Below, one piece after another: positions 8,037 through 17,421 of a stretch of DNA of 64,000 nucleotides. The position numbers and the translations under genes are program-made. The notes under the pieces were generated by a model. That model worked only from the letters and a program-made list of their open reading frames with translations, ran no database searches and was not told the origin of the DNA. This stretch comes from Membranihabitans maritimus (GTDB lineage: Bacteria; Bacteroidota; Bacteroidia; Chitinophagales; Saprospiraceae). Numbering within the stretch: position 1 is the first letter of the stretch; the number at the start of each line of letters is the position of its first letter. Location of the stretch: NCBI RefSeq assembly GCF_021729145.1, contig NZ_JAJSLW010000007.1, positions 13,067-77,066 of the forward strand. Direction: 5' to 3'.

Positions 8037-9032
8037 ATGACTATCTTTGGCCAAAAGTGGAATACTAAAATGGAATCTAGATTTTTGAAGGAGAACAATC
8101 CTTTTTCGACACCTGATTTTTCAGGGAAATACACCCCCCGTAATCTCTACGATCCGGTAAAATATATACTAGATCAACCAGGGAAGAAAATTAGATATCA
8201 ACTAACTTTACTCGGATGTAAACTCTTTTCTGATAATAACCAAAATGCACTGGATGCCGCTACAGCAATTGAAATATTCCACAACTTCACATTGGTTCAT
8301 GACGATGTCATGGATAATGCAGATACCAGGCGGGGATTGGATAGCATTCACAAAAAATGGGATATAAACACTGCCATTTTAAGTGGTGATGTGATGCTTA
8401 TTTTAGCATATGAATACCTGCTAAAGTGTCCGCAGGAATCACTCCAGGCCGTACTTTCCAATTTCAGTAAAACAGGCAGAGAAGTATGTGAAGGTCAGCA
8501 ATTGGATATGGACTTTGAAAGTCTGCCTTCAGTCCAAATGGATTCATATCTTGAAATGATACGCAAAAAAACAGCAGTGCTTCTTGGATCAGCACTGTAT
8601 ATTGGAGCCAAATGCGGTGGGGCCAGTGAAAAGGATGCCGGACATCTTTATGAATTTGGAGTAGATCTTGGAATCGCTTTCCAAATTCGAGATGATATTT
8701 TGGACTGCTACGGAGATAAAAAGAAGGTAGGAAAATTAAAAGGAGGAGATATTTTACAAGGCAAAAAAACAATTTTATATATTAGAGCCTGGAATTGCCT
8801 TCCTCCGGAGGATCAGGCTATATTTGAACAACTCTACAATAGTCAATCCGAAACTAAAGTAAATGACGTAATGGAATGGTTTCACAAATGTGATGTTAAG
8901 TCATATGCACTTGATATGGAGAAAAAACTTTTTAGAAAAGCAATTAATAGCCTGAAAAAAGTTGAGACCAGCAATGAAAATACCAGGGAATTGTTTGACT
9001 TTGCCCATGATTTAATGGATCGGGACCATTAA
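8037..9032 (+). CDS. Polyprenyl diphosphate synthase (trans-type)
   Basis: The enzyme condenses isopentenyl diphosphate with allylic diphosphates to make polyprenyl chains for quinones, carotenoids or lipids. The first aspartate-rich motif, HDDVMDNADTRRG, starts near residue 88, and the second, FQIRDDILD, lies near residue 219; the lysine-rich block GGDILQGKKT follows. At 331 residues it is of normal length. The start at 8037 fits the family N-terminus; an ATG at 8070 would shorten it by 11 residues. Chain length cannot be read safely from the sequence. A UbiA-type prenyltransferase that could use such a product is encoded at 31720. Confidence 0.92.
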   Translation: MTIFGQKWNTKMESRFLKENNPFSTPDFSGKYTPRNLYDPVKYILDQPGKKIRYQLTLLGCKLFSDNNQNALDAATAIEIFHNFTLVHDDVMDNADTRRGLDSIHKKWDINTAILSGDVMLILAYEYLLKCPQESLQAVLSNFSKTGREVCEGQQLDMDFESLPSVQMDSYLEMIRKKTAVLLGSALYIGAKCGGASEKDAGHLYEFGVDLGIAFQIRDDILDCYGDKKKVGKLKGGDILQGKKTILYIRAWNCLPPEDQAIFEQLYNSQSETKVNDVMEWFHKCDVKSYALDMEKKLFRKAINSLKKVETSNENTRELFDFAHDLMDRDH

Positions 9033-9157
9033 ACCCAAAATCAGAAGTCTTTTCATTAAAGTACCTTGCGAAAAACAAAGGAAATTGGCATATAGAAACT
9101 AATTATATACAAAAATATACATTGATCCTGATCTAAAATCGATGGACTTAATGTTAC

Positions 9158-9601
9158 TTAAAAAAACAGTTTCCCATCCCACCAATTCTTTTCAATTACA
9201 GCATTATTTTTTTGATAAAATTGTATCGCTGGCTCATTCCAGTCAAGGACTTCCCACTTCATTAATTTGCATTCAGTATCCTTAGCATGATCGACTGTAG
9301 CATCAAATAATAATTGACCAATCCCTTTTCCACGGAGTTCTTCCCTCACTACAAAGTCTTCTAAAAACAACATTTTGCCTTTCCAGGTAGAATAAGAATA
9401 ATAAAATAAAGAAATCCCTACTATACTCTGCTCCACTTCTGCCACAATGAAATCAAAAATCTCATCTTTATAGTTCTCATAATAATCATCCAGGGTAGCG
9501 GTTACTTCTTCAGGTGCCTTTTCATACATGGCTAACTCCTGCACAAGATTAAATACGGACTCCAGATCCCTTTGTTCTCCTTTCCGGATATTAACACTCA
9601 T
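9158..9601 (-). CDS. GNAT acetyltransferase, spermidine/spermine N-acetyltransferase-like
   Basis: The 147-residue GNAT protein resembles the diamine/polyamine acetyltransferase branch: the segment YYSYSTWKGKMLFLEDFVV matches the SSAT core, followed by the acetyl-CoA loop RGKGIGQLL and WNEPAIQFYQKN. It would transfer acetyl from acetyl-CoA to an amine in the cytoplasm; polyamine substrate is inferred from similarity only. Its start lies three bases after the stop of the dihaem cytochrome gene, so it is the last gene of that minus-strand operon, though a functional link is not obvious. Confidence 0.9.
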   Translation of the reverse strand: MSVNIRKGEQRDLESVFNLVQELAMYEKAPEEVTATLDDYYENYKDEIFDFIVAEVEQSIVGISLFYYSYSTWKGKMLFLEDFVVREELRGKGIGQLLFDATVDHAKDTECKLMKWEVLDWNEPAIQFYQKNNAVIEKNWWDGKLFF

Positions 9602-9604
9602 AAA

Positions 9605-10645
9605 TTACAATTTTCCTGCTTCTCTCCTAATGAAAGTAATTAAATCTACCATTTGGGACTTGCTCATTCGCTCTTCCGTATACTGTGGCATATAGGCTCT
9701 TTTACCTGATTTAGGGGGTGTCCCGTAGCGCGCAACCTGGTAAACTGATTGAATATCGTAATCAGCTAAATGTCGGTATAAGTATTTCATAGTCATCTTA
9801 CTTTCATTCAAAAGAAAATAACTAAAATTATTATCGTAATGACAATATTGACAGGATGCATCAAACAAATGTTCACCCTTAATGGGATCCCCTGTCACAT
9901 GAATACGCTCTTCCCTTGTACCCGGTGGATCCAGGAAAGTCGCAGGAGATTTTAGAGGATATTTGCTTTTCAACATGGTTAATGCGGAATTGCTTAATTC
10001 ATTACCTACGCCCGATGCCAATGCATTCTCTACAAGTTCCATCTCTTCACTACTGAGTTCTAAATCTTCCATTTCAATTTCCAACTCCCAAAAATAGGCG
10101 ACAATAGATTCCACTTCCCATGGTTCCAAGCGACGCCCCTGAGAACATTCTGTCGCGCATAATTGAATAGATTCTCTTAAACTTTCTCGAGCCGGATAGA
10201 CTAACTGTCCGTACTTCTTGAAATAATCACCGTTGTAATAAGATTCTCTATTTACGACCCCAAAAAATGTGGTACCTGGCAAAAATGGAATATTATTTTC
10301 AATAGCAAATTCCAGACGATCCTCCGGGTTCAAATTTGAAATATCAGGATCTTCCCGGACCGAATTGTGACATGCATCGCAAGTAAAGAATTTGCTGATC
10401 CTTCGTGTGTCAAAAAAACTACCGGGCTCTTGGGTCGTACCGGTAAAAAACAATTCTTTACCCTTTTGGGCCGAAATCTCTCCTCCCGAAATATCCGGCC
10501 GATTAGGATTTGGTTTACCTTCAAGTGTTTCAATTACATCCGCTAATGATGTTTTTCCATCGACAGGAAAAACCCTGGCCTCATCAAAAAATGAGATCGA
10601 AAACAAGGAAAGAGAGAGAGTCAAACCGATAAGCCACCGCTTCAT
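9605..10645 (-). CDS. Exported dihaem c-type cytochrome
   Basis: A signal peptide (residues about 1-20) leads to two haem c sites: Cys89-x2-Cys92-His93 (CDACH) and Cys265-x2-Cys268-His269 (CQYCH). The second domain is a normal class I fold with a candidate axial methionine at Met319 (AYMPQY). The first domain is unusual: it is large and contains a Cys163-x3-Cys167 pair without histidine, perhaps a disulfide. The protein therefore acts in periplasmic electron transfer. It is the third gene of a cluster with a CX4CH lipoprotein and a DUF5777 barrel, and its start overlaps the stop of the barrel gene by one base (TAATG). Electron donor and acceptor are unknown. Confidence 0.88.
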   Translation of the reverse strand: MKRWLIGLTLSLSLFSISFFDEARVFPVDGKTSLADVIETLEGKPNPNRPDISGGEISAQKGKELFFTGTTQEPGSFFDTRRISKFFTCDACHNSVREDPDISNLNPEDRLEFAIENNIPFLPGTTFFGVVNRESYYNGDYFKKYGQLVYPARESLRESIQLCATECSQGRRLEPWEVESIVAYFWELEIEMEDLELSSEEMELVENALASGVGNELSNSALTMLKSKYPLKSPATFLDPPGTREERIHVTGDPIKGEHLFDASCQYCHYDNNFSYFLLNESKMTMKYLYRHLADYDIQSVYQVARYGTPPKSGKRAYMPQYTEERMSKSQMVDLITFIRREAGKL

Positions 10646-11499
10646 TATGTCCTAAATTTTCTAGATATCGTAAATCCCAGTCTAAAGCCTCCTGCCCCCC
10701 AATCCGATGTTGAATAAGGAATATAATCAGTTTCCACCATTCCCTTTGAATTAACCAGGTTAATTTGAAAAATATGACCTCCACCAGTCTCCCATTCCAA
10801 TCCAAACCCTAACGGGAAATAATAATTGTTCTCGGGATTTTTATTTACAGAAATCGGATAGGTAGCTTCTGCTAACAAAGCAAAAGAACGGCTTATTTGC
10901 AACCTTCCAGCCACTGTTACCGCAAAAAGGTCCGTTTCAGTATCCATCCGTGCATAATTATGATGAATATAATTTAAGCCTACAGAACCCGAAATTCGCT
11001 GGCTAAAACGCTTAGCCGCCACTAATTCAGAATAATAAATAAACCGATGGGCAAATTTTGGAAAATGACTCAAGGAAGAAGGATTATCACTTTTGGGCAT
11101 AGTTGACATTGTCGCCATACCCATAAATCCTAATGTAGCGGGCCGTTCATCCCCTCGCCGGGCAATCTGCCACAATACATGGGAATTCACCAATTGCCCC
11201 AGTGGTCCGGCTCCTTTAGAACGATTTACTCCAATAGTTACATTATTCAAAAGTCCATAGTCAAATCCAATTTGAACATCTGAAGAATTCTCCAGGCCAT
11301 AGAAAGTTTCCCAGCCACCCCCAGCTCCAGCTATATCTCCAAATCGATGTCCCACTCTAAAATCAAGCACTCGTTTTGGCAATACCTCTGTAGACCAGGA
11401 ATTAATAATCCTACGATCTTTATAAGCAAATAATTGCCCATCCTGGGAATACAATGAAGCCAAAGAAAGTGCAAAAAAGAACATTAAAATATATTTCAT
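10645..11499 (-). CDS. DUF5777 family outer-membrane beta-barrel protein
   Basis: The protein has a signal peptide (residues 1-19, ending LYSQ) followed by alternating beta strands ending in an aromatic/charged C-terminus (FTISRKFRT). The segment VLDFRVGHRFGD is typical of DUF5777, a Bacteroidota family found beside haem proteins. The function of the family is not established. It is sandwiched between genes for a haem-motif lipoprotein (3-base gap) and a dihaem cytochrome (1-base overlap). I infer that it may form the membrane-spanning part of a complex with them, but a simple porin role is equally possible. Confidence 0.8.
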   Translation of the reverse strand: MKYILMFFFALSLASLYSQDGQLFAYKDRRIINSWSTEVLPKRVLDFRVGHRFGDIAGAGGGWETFYGLENSSDVQIGFDYGLLNNVTIGVNRSKGAGPLGQLVNSHVLWQIARRGDERPATLGFMGMATMSTMPKSDNPSSLSHFPKFAHRFIYYSELVAAKRFSQRISGSVGLNYIHHNYARMDTETDLFAVTVAGRLQISRSFALLAEATYPISVNKNPENNYYFPLGFGLEWETGGGHIFQINLVNSKGMVETDYIPYSTSDWGAGGFRLGFTISRKFRT

Positions 11500-11502
11500 A
11501 AC

Positions 11503-11838
11503 CTATTCTATATATCCATTATCTATCCAACATTGAATTAACCGGAATTCCATTTCTGATAATGTATCTTCTTGAGGCATTGTGCCTTTCAAAATAACTT
11601 CTTCCTCAATACTTCCGTTTGCAATTTCTGTCTTCATATCCGCATAACTCCTGTAATCACCATATCCACTTGAACCATCATGGCAACCACTACTTGCACA
11701 TTTGCGGTCTATTAAAAATTTTATCTCTTCATATGATACTTCATCCGTACATTTCTCTCGAGGAGGAACCTTGTCTTTGGTACAAGAAACGAAAATGTAT
11801 AATACACAAAAAATAAAACAAGCAAATCCTACTTTCAT
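11503..11838 (-). CDS. Lipoprotein with single CX4CH haem-type motif
   Basis: I place the start at the ATG at 11836-11838, because this gives a normal lipoprotein signal (lipobox FVSC, Cys19); an upstream ATG at 11862 would add eight residues. The mature part of about 90 residues carries Cys47-ASSG-Cys52-His53, the CX4CH variant of the haem c motif common in Bacteroidota and Planctomycetota proteins, and a possible axial methionine in KGTMPQ. It would be tethered to a membrane and pass electrons, or could be a non-haem relic. It is the first gene of the cluster with the DUF5777 barrel and the dihaem cytochrome. Confidence 0.78.
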   Translation of the reverse strand: MKVGFACFIFCVLYIFVSCTKDKVPPREKCTDEVSYEEIKFLIDRKCASSGCHDGSSGYGDYRSYADMKTEIANGSIEEEVILKGTMPQEDTLSEMEFRLIQCWIDNGYIE

Positions 11839-12067
11839 ATTTTTCTTATAATACCCGCCCATGCTGATTTCAAACCATTAATTAAACGTCACAATATTAG
11901 ATAAAGATTTATAAATCCAGAAATTGAAAATCTTAAATAATTAATATAATTTTATATTGGATATCCCCATCACCGGAACCTTTTGAATAATTATCAAATT
12001 CATAAGGTCGCATACTTTTAAAAACGACTTCTTTTCACACAAATCTTTGAAAAATAAAACTTCCTGC

Positions 12068-12097
12068 TTGTCTTTATAAATAATAATCGTATATTTG
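12068..12097 (+). promoter_or_regulatory. Bacteroidota-type promoter of rplY
   Basis: TTG at 12068-12070, a 19-base spacer and a perfect TATATTTG at 12090-12097. Transcription would begin near 12104, downstream of the first possible ATG of the frame at 12095, which supports ATG 12122 as the true start of rplY. Confidence 0.7.
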
Positions 12098-12121
12098 CGC
12101 TCCGTTATAAATAAGTATATT

Positions 12122-12757
12122 ATGCAAAAAGTAAATATAACCGGTACACCTAGAGCAGGGTTAGGCAAAAAACATACCAAACAATTGCGAACTGAAGGGA
12201 AAATCCCTTGTGTATTGTATGGTGGAGATAAAAACTTTCATTTCTCTGTTGACCCATTGGATGTAAGGCCATTAATCTTTACGGCTGATTTTAAATTAGC
12301 CGAAATTGAAATAGAGGGAGAAACACATACCTGTATTGTAAAAGATTACCAGTTTCATCCTGTTAGTGATGAAATTGAACATCTTGACTTTTTGCTATTA
12401 ACAGATGGTGTAAAAGTAAAAGTTAATATCCCTTTGCGCTGCGTCGGGAAAGCCCCCGGAGTGAAAGAAGGTGGTAAATTAATTCAAAAAGTACGAGAAG
12501 TACTAATTAGGACAACCCCTGAGCATTTGGTAGAGGAACTTACGGTTGATATTTCAGATTTAAACCTGGGAGGTACAAAAAGGATCAGAGACATAGCGGT
12601 CAATAACGATGAAGTAAATGTTTTAATTGCACCTAATGTTCCCGTTGCCTCAGTCGTTACACCAAGAGTACTGAAAGCTGCTGCTCCACTTCCTGAAGAA
12701 GAACTGGAAGAAGGAGAAACAGAAGAAACGCCTGAAACAGCTGATTCAGAGGCATAA
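12122..12757 (+). CDS. rplY: 50S ribosomal protein L25 (Ctc-type, long form)
   Basis: L25 binds 5S rRNA in the large subunit. The N-terminal domain (about residues 1-90, starting MQKVNITGTPRAGLGKKHTK) is the 5S-binding part; a TL5/Ctc-type beta domain follows (VKVKVNIPLRCVGKAPGVKEGGKL, about residue 100 on). The C-terminus is a long acidic tail rich in Glu. At 211 residues it is the long stress-protein-like form. The start at 12122 is chosen because of the promoter position and the family N-terminus. A strong terminator follows at 12786. Confidence 0.95.
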   Translation: MQKVNITGTPRAGLGKKHTKQLRTEGKIPCVLYGGDKNFHFSVDPLDVRPLIFTADFKLAEIEIEGETHTCIVKDYQFHPVSDEIEHLDFLLLTDGVKVKVNIPLRCVGKAPGVKEGGKLIQKVREVLIRTTPEHLVEELTVDISDLNLGGTKRIRDIAVNNDEVNVLIAPNVPVASVVTPRVLKAAAPLPEEELEEGETEETPETADSEA

Positions 12758-12785
12758 TTAAAAAGTTTTTATAAAGATACATTGT

Positions 12786-12815
12786 AAAAAGGTTGTGATT
12801 CATCGCAACCTTTTT
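12786..12815 (+). terminator. Rho-independent terminator after rplY
   Basis: A perfect 10-bp stem, AAAAAGGTTG (12786-12795) with CAACCTTTTT (12806-12815), and a 10-base loop; the 3' arm ends in a T-run. It lies 28 bases after the rplY stop. Confidence 0.9.
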
Positions 12816-12828
12816 CTATTTTAATGCC

Positions 12829-13635
12829 ATGCATAATTCTAACGGGACCCTTAAAGCATCCATAATTCAATACCCAATAGTTTGGCTAGAGAAAGAGCAA
12901 AACCTCAATTCCATTGAAAATATTCTCAAAGAAGATTATGAGGATTCCGATATTATAGTACTTCCGGAAATGTTCAATACGGGTTTTCATACTGTTCCGG
13001 ATGAAATAGCTGAATCAATTTCCGATCCTACTGTGCAATGGATGAAATCAATTTCTTGCCAATATAAAGCTTCCATTTGCGGAAGCATCTGTGTGCAAAA
13101 TACGGATGGAAATTATACCAATACATTTTTATTTGTTTCCAACGGAAAAATTATACATCGATACGACAAAAAACACTTATTTTCATTTGCCGATGAATCC
13201 AGGTTAATGACCCCTGGAAAAAAAAGAGAAAATTTCCTTATCAGGGCAAATTGGAATGTACGTCCCTTTATTTGTTATGATGTTCGGTTTCCCGTATGGT
13301 TAAGAAACGATAATAACTACGATCTCCTGTTGGGTGTCTCCAACTTCCCTCATGCGAGGATCACGGCCTGGAAAAGCCTTTGTATTGCACGGGCCATTGA
13401 AAATCAATGTTATTTAATGGGTGTAAATGGAATGGGCAGTGATCACAATGGGATTTATTATTCTGGTCATTCTCTTTGCATTGGTCCGGACGGGGAAGTT
13501 TTATTAGACACTAAAGAGAAAACCGGTCTTTTCTCCATTGAAATTAATAAGACACATCTCAATCGTTTCAGGGCAAAATATCCATTTTTAAATGACAGGG
13601 ATGAATTCACAATTTTGGGGAATGAATCGAATTAG
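12829..13635 (+). CDS. Nitrilase-superfamily amidohydrolase, omega-amidase (YafV/NIT2-like)
   Basis: The carbon-nitrogen hydrolase fold is clear, with the Glu-Lys-Cys triad in LPEMFNTGF, RYDKKHLFSF and FICYDVRFP. These surroundings match YafV/NIT2 omega-amidases, which hydrolyse alpha-ketoglutaramate or alpha-ketosuccinamate as metabolite repair after transamination. The length (268 residues) is normal for the family. It is cytoplasmic. The gene starts after the rplY terminator and its end contains the adk promoter, so it is probably transcribed on its own. Confidence 0.9.
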   Translation: MHNSNGTLKASIIQYPIVWLEKEQNLNSIENILKEDYEDSDIIVLPEMFNTGFHTVPDEIAESISDPTVQWMKSISCQYKASICGSICVQNTDGNYTNTFLFVSNGKIIHRYDKKHLFSFADESRLMTPGKKRENFLIRANWNVRPFICYDVRFPVWLRNDNNYDLLLGVSNFPHARITAWKSLCIARAIENQCYLMGVNGMGSDHNGIYYSGHSLCIGPDGEVLLDTKEKTGLFSIEINKTHLNRFRAKYPFLNDRDEFTILGNESN

Positions 13636-13644
13636 TTACTTTTG
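13614..13644 (+). promoter_or_regulatory. Bacteroidota-type promoter of adk
   Basis: TTTG at 13614-13617, a 19-base spacer and TACTTTTG (perfect TAnnTTTG) at 13637-13644. It straddles the stop codon of the preceding amidase gene and lies 50 bases before adk. Confidence 0.7.
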
Positions 13645-13694
13645 GAAATCAAATTTCAAATCCATATTAATCACTATTTTTAACAAATTAAAAA

Positions 13695-14282
13695 ATGATA
13701 AATTTAATATTATTTGGTCCTCCAGGATCGGGTAAAGGCACTCAAGCCAAAAAATTAGCTGAAAAATACGGCCTTCTTCACATAAGCACAGGTGATCTTT
13801 TTCGAAAAGAAATCGGAGAAAAAACAGAACTGGGTAAATTAGCCACCAGCTATATAGAAAAAGGTGAATTGGTTCCCGATGAAGTAACGATAGGAATGCT
13901 AAAATCTGCGTTGGACCAGCACGGGTCTTCACATGGTGTAATATATGATGGATTCCCACGTAATGTTGACCAGGCAAAAGCTTTGGATCATTTTCTGGCA
14001 GAAAGAGAAGATGAAATCGATATTCTCATTTCCCTTAAAGTAGATGATCAGGAAATCATTGATCGAATAATTCAAAGAGGTAAAGTTTCTGGAAGGGCCG
14101 ATGACCAAAATAAAGAAATTATCCAAAGTCGGATCAATGTCTATAAAAATGAAACACAACCCGTATATGCATATTATGATGCCCTGGATAAGGCATTGAC
14201 AGTAAATGGAATAGGGAACATTGATGAAATTTTTGATAGACTTTGTGATGTTATCGACCGTGTAACTACCGAAGAAGTATAG
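13695..14282 (+). CDS. adk: Adenylate kinase, short-LID form
   Basis: Adk interconverts ATP + AMP and two ADP in the cytoplasm. The P-loop [10 protein letters not shown] is at residues 8-17, followed by [10 protein letters not shown] and YDGFPRN of the AMP-binding region and the arginine block GRADDQ. At 195 residues it lacks the extended zinc-bearing LID insert, as usual in Bacteroidota. It precedes obg with only 5 bases between, so the two genes are co-transcribed; in many relatives hpt stands before adk, but not here. Confidence 0.97.
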   Translation: MINLILFGPPGSGKGTQAKKLAEKYGLLHISTGDLFRKEIGEKTELGKLATSYIEKGELVPDEVTIGMLKSALDQHGSSHGVIYDGFPRNVDQAKALDHFLAEREDEIDILISLKVDDQEIIDRIIQRGKVSGRADDQNKEIIQSRINVYKNETQPVYAYYDALDKALTVNGIGNIDEIFDRLCDVIDRVTTEEV

Positions 14283-14287
14283 ACTGC

Positions 14288-15319
14288 ATGAGTATTCAAA
14301 ATTTCATTGACTATGTAAAAATATACGCACAAAGTGGTAATGGTGGTGCAGGGTCTGCTCATTTCCGAAGAGAGAAATTTGAACCTAAAGGAGGTCCCGA
14401 TGGTGGGGACGGTGGTCGCGGAGGACATATCATCCTTCAAGGCAACCAACACAAATGGACCCTGCTTCACTTAAAATATCGCAAGCATATCAAAGCAGGT
14501 CATGGAATGGCAGGTGGTGGTAGTAGAAAATCAGGAGCCAGCGGAGAAGATATTATCCTCGAGGTTCCACTCGGGACCATTGCCAAAGACGCAGAAACCG
14601 GAGAAGTACTCAATGAAATAACACACCATGAACAAAAAGAAATATTATTAAATGGTGGTCGTGGTGGCTTGGGAAACTCTCACTTCAAATCTTCCACTAA
14701 TCAGGCACCCCGTTATGCACAACCGGGAGAGACAGGACAAAACCGGGAAATCATTCTGGAATTAAAAATATTGGCTGATGTCGGGCTTGTTGGATTTCCA
14801 AATGCTGGGAAATCAACCTTATTATCCGTTATTTCGGCGGCTAAACCCAAAATTGCCAGTTATGCCTTCACTACCCTGACCCCCAACCTGGGAATGGTCT
14901 CCTATAGAGATGATCAATCATTCGTGATGGCCGATATTCCGGGAATTATTGAAGGAGCTGGTGAAGGAAAAGGTTTGGGGATTCGTTTTTTAAGGCACAT
15001 TGAGCGAAATGCTGCTTTACTTTTTTTAGTTCCTGCGGATTCTGATAATATCAATCGCGAATACAATACATTGCTAAACGAACTGGGGAAATATAACGCC
15101 GAACTACTTCACAAACCCCGAATCCTGGCAATCTCCAAATCTGACCTTATTGACGAAGAACTAAAGGTCCTCATATCGCAGGAAATTAATATTGATGTTC
15201 CATTTTTATTTTTCTCTTCTGCAACGCAACAAGGAATCGGACCATTAAAGGATGAAATCTGGAAGCTAATCAATCTCAACCCCAGCTTAAAAGGGACTGC
15301 ATTCGAAGAAGAGGAATAA
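14288..15319 (+). CDS. obg: Ribosome-associated GTPase Obg
   Basis: Obg/CgtA is a GTPase that helps 50S assembly and couples it to growth and the stringent response. The glycine-rich Obg fold occupies residues about 1-158 ([19 protein letters not shown]). The G domain follows with G1 GFPNAGKST near residue 168, switch region TTLTPNLG, G3 DIPG and a G4 reading SKSD, a variant of NKxD seen elsewhere in the phylum. It has no long C-terminal extension, only an acidic tail. Co-transcribed with adk. Confidence 0.97.
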   Translation: MSIQNFIDYVKIYAQSGNGGAGSAHFRREKFEPKGGPDGGDGGRGGHIILQGNQHKWTLLHLKYRKHIKAGHGMAGGGSRKSGASGEDIILEVPLGTIAKDAETGEVLNEITHHEQKEILLNGGRGGLGNSHFKSSTNQAPRYAQPGETGQNREIILELKILADVGLVGFPNAGKSTLLSVISAAKPKIASYAFTTLTPNLGMVSYRDDQSFVMADIPGIIEGAGEGKGLGIRFLRHIERNAALLFLVPADSDNINREYNTLLNELGKYNAELLHKPRILAISKSDLIDEELKVLISQEINIDVPFLFFSSATQQGIGPLKDEIWKLINLNPSLKGTAFEEEE

Positions 15320-15325
15320 CTATCT

Positions 15326-17416
15326 CTATATTGAAATTTTTATTCCACCGTAAAAATTAATTTCAGGGGCAGGTTGATAAAATCGACCACCAAAAGCATT
15401 TAAATCATTTCCCAAACTAAATTTTTGGTTTAATAAATTATTACCACCTGCGTAAACTTCCAGAGTCTTATGACTTTTCACAGGGATAAGTACACCTGCT
15501 CTTGCCAACAAATTTTGATATCCACGGGAATACACCGTATTAGCATCGTCAAGAGGAATAGGATCTGTATGATTAACAGAGGCTCTTACATAAATACCAT
15601 TATTCAGTTCAATACGGGAATTTAAAACAAGTATATTCGGAGCTACCCCTGTCAGATCATTTCCGGAATAATTCTGAAGTCCATCATCCGTATATTTTTT
15701 ATAATCCCGAAAACTAAAATCATGGTGAGTATACGATACCTCAAGTTTCAAATTGCGAACCAAATGATCTCCGTTCTTTATTACATCATATGAAGAATGA
15801 AATTCAACTCCTAGCTGGCGTGTGGCACCAGTATTTTCAAACAAAACCGTCCCCCTGTCAGATTGCTGCTGGACAATAGTTTCATCAAGAATAAAATAAA
15901 AAACACTACCATCTAAATACCAACGATTCCCAAACAAATGAGCGCGTGCACCCAGTTCAAAATTAGTACCACGTTCGGGATCCAAATCCAAATTAATGCT
16001 TCCTTCATTTGTCCGGACATCTTCTATGGTAGGAGGAGAAAAACCATAACTAACACTTCCGTGTAAAGAAAAATAATCAAATCTTTTGGATATACCAATC
16101 CTGGGTACCCAGACGGGATCAAAAGACTTGATAACCTGGAATGAAGAATCCAAATTATTATCTACCAGACGATTGATATCATATCTGAGACTATTTTGAC
16201 TCATTCCAATGGACAAAAAATACCGGTCTTCAAAGTCAATTTCTGCCCGGCCAAACACAAAAAACTGATGGCTACGAATCTCATCATCAAAATTAAGCGC
16301 TCCGGGATTTCCATAATCATTCTCAAAATTCCTGGCTACATTCGCTCCCGATTGAAATTCTCCTCCCAAGGTAAAACGCATTTCGTTGCCCCACACCTTC
16401 TTTGAATAATTAAATCTTGTTCTTCCTCCCAATGACGTGCGTATATCTCTTTTATAATCCAGGTTAAAAGGGTTTACGAAATTGGTATGGTCAGCATATA
16501 AAGTTGTTAAATTAGTAAGTGCCGCAGACCAATTATATTTTTGGGTCACACCAAACAATACATATTCCTGTTTGATTCCAGCTTCAGATTCTTCACTGCC
16601 AAGGGCGAATGGATTACCAGGCCTGGCCTGAATTCTGTTTTCTGAAACTTGCGCAGCGTTTAATCCACCTGGAATTTCATAATTCAAGTCCGAATAAAGC
16701 ATATTAAATTCCAGCTTTCTTTTATTACTTTCGGCAAACCTTCCGTTCAACTCCATTGTTTTCCGATCAAAGTTTGAATGGTCCCTGTAACCATCCGACC
16801 TTTGGTGCGAAAATCGCGCCAGGGCTACCCCTGTTTTAGTCGATTTTCTATAATCCACACCATACTTCAAGGTTCCGTATGATCCTCCCATTATTTCCCC
16901 GGATATAGCATTGGTAGAATCACTTTCACCCCAACTTTTCATTTGCAATACCCCACCTGTTCCTGCTCCATAAATGCTACCGGCTGGACCGCGTATTAAA
17001 TCAATATGAGAAATATTTCTATTGTCAAGTAAATTAAATGCTGTACTTCCGGTAGGATCTGTAAAAGGAATATTATTCCAATATACTTTAATATTCCTTA
17101 CGCCAAAAGGGGATCTAAGTGTGCTCCCTCTTATTGCTATTCTGTAACTACCGGGGGCCCTTTCTTCCATTCTCACTCCGGGTACAGTATTCATTCCCGT
17201 CAACACATTATCAACATTAAAAGACTCTAACTGCAATTTCGAAATTTTCGATACCGCTCCGGGTGTTTGCATCAATTCACGATCAGAATCATAGCCCACC
17301 ACTTTCAGTTCCTGGAAAACATCTGTTAAAAGAGTGTCAGCATCCTGGGAAAAACCTATAGTTCCTCTTGTAAGGAAGAAAAGTGAAAAAATAAAAATAA
17401 TATACATTCGAATCAT
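15326..17416 (-). CDS. TonB-dependent outer-membrane receptor
   Basis: This is a ligand-gated outer-membrane transporter. I choose the ATG at 17414-17416 (or 17405-17407), because the longer frame would begin at TTG. A signal peptide ends near IGFSQ. The plug domain spans about residues 35-160 (IAIRGSTLRSPFGVRNIKVYW, then LIRGPAGSIYGAGTGGVL), and the rest is a beta barrel ending in an aromatic-hydrophobic strand. There is no N-terminal CarboxypepD_reg domain and no SusD partner, so it is not a glycan SusCD pair; an iron chelate or another small ligand is more likely. It is 5 bases after the CvpA-like gene and converges on obg. Confidence 0.93.
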   Translation of the reverse strand: MIRMYIIFIFSLFFLTRGTIGFSQDADTLLTDVFQELKVVGYDSDRELMQTPGAVSKISKLQLESFNVDNVLTGMNTVPGVRMEERAPGSYRIAIRGSTLRSPFGVRNIKVYWNNIPFTDPTGSTAFNLLDNRNISHIDLIRGPAGSIYGAGTGGVLQMKSWGESDSTNAISGEIMGGSYGTLKYGVDYRKSTKTGVALARFSHQRSDGYRDHSNFDRKTMELNGRFAESNKRKLEFNMLYSDLNYEIPGGLNAAQVSENRIQARPGNPFALGSEESEAGIKQEYVLFGVTQKYNWSAALTNLTTLYADHTNFVNPFNLDYKRDIRTSLGGRTRFNYSKKVWGNEMRFTLGGEFQSGANVARNFENDYGNPGALNFDDEIRSHQFFVFGRAEIDFEDRYFLSIGMSQNSLRYDINRLVDNNLDSSFQVIKSFDPVWVPRIGISKRFDYFSLHGSVSYGFSPPTIEDVRTNEGSINLDLDPERGTNFELGARAHLFGNRWYLDGSVFYFILDETIVQQQSDRGTVLFENTGATRQLGVEFHSSYDVIKNGDHLVRNLKLEVSYTHHDFSFRDYKKYTDDGLQNYSGNDLTGVAPNILVLNSRIELNNGIYVRASVNHTDPIPLDDANTVYSRGYQNLLARAGVLIPVKSHKTLEVYAGGNNLLNQKFSLGNDLNAFGGRFYQPAPEINFYGGIKISI

Positions 17417-17421
17417 ACAAA

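Noticed and set aside
12095-12121. Earlier start for ribosomal protein L25
   Set aside because: It lies inside or upstream of the likely transcription start (TATATTTG at 12090-12097), and the family N-terminus begins at 12122.
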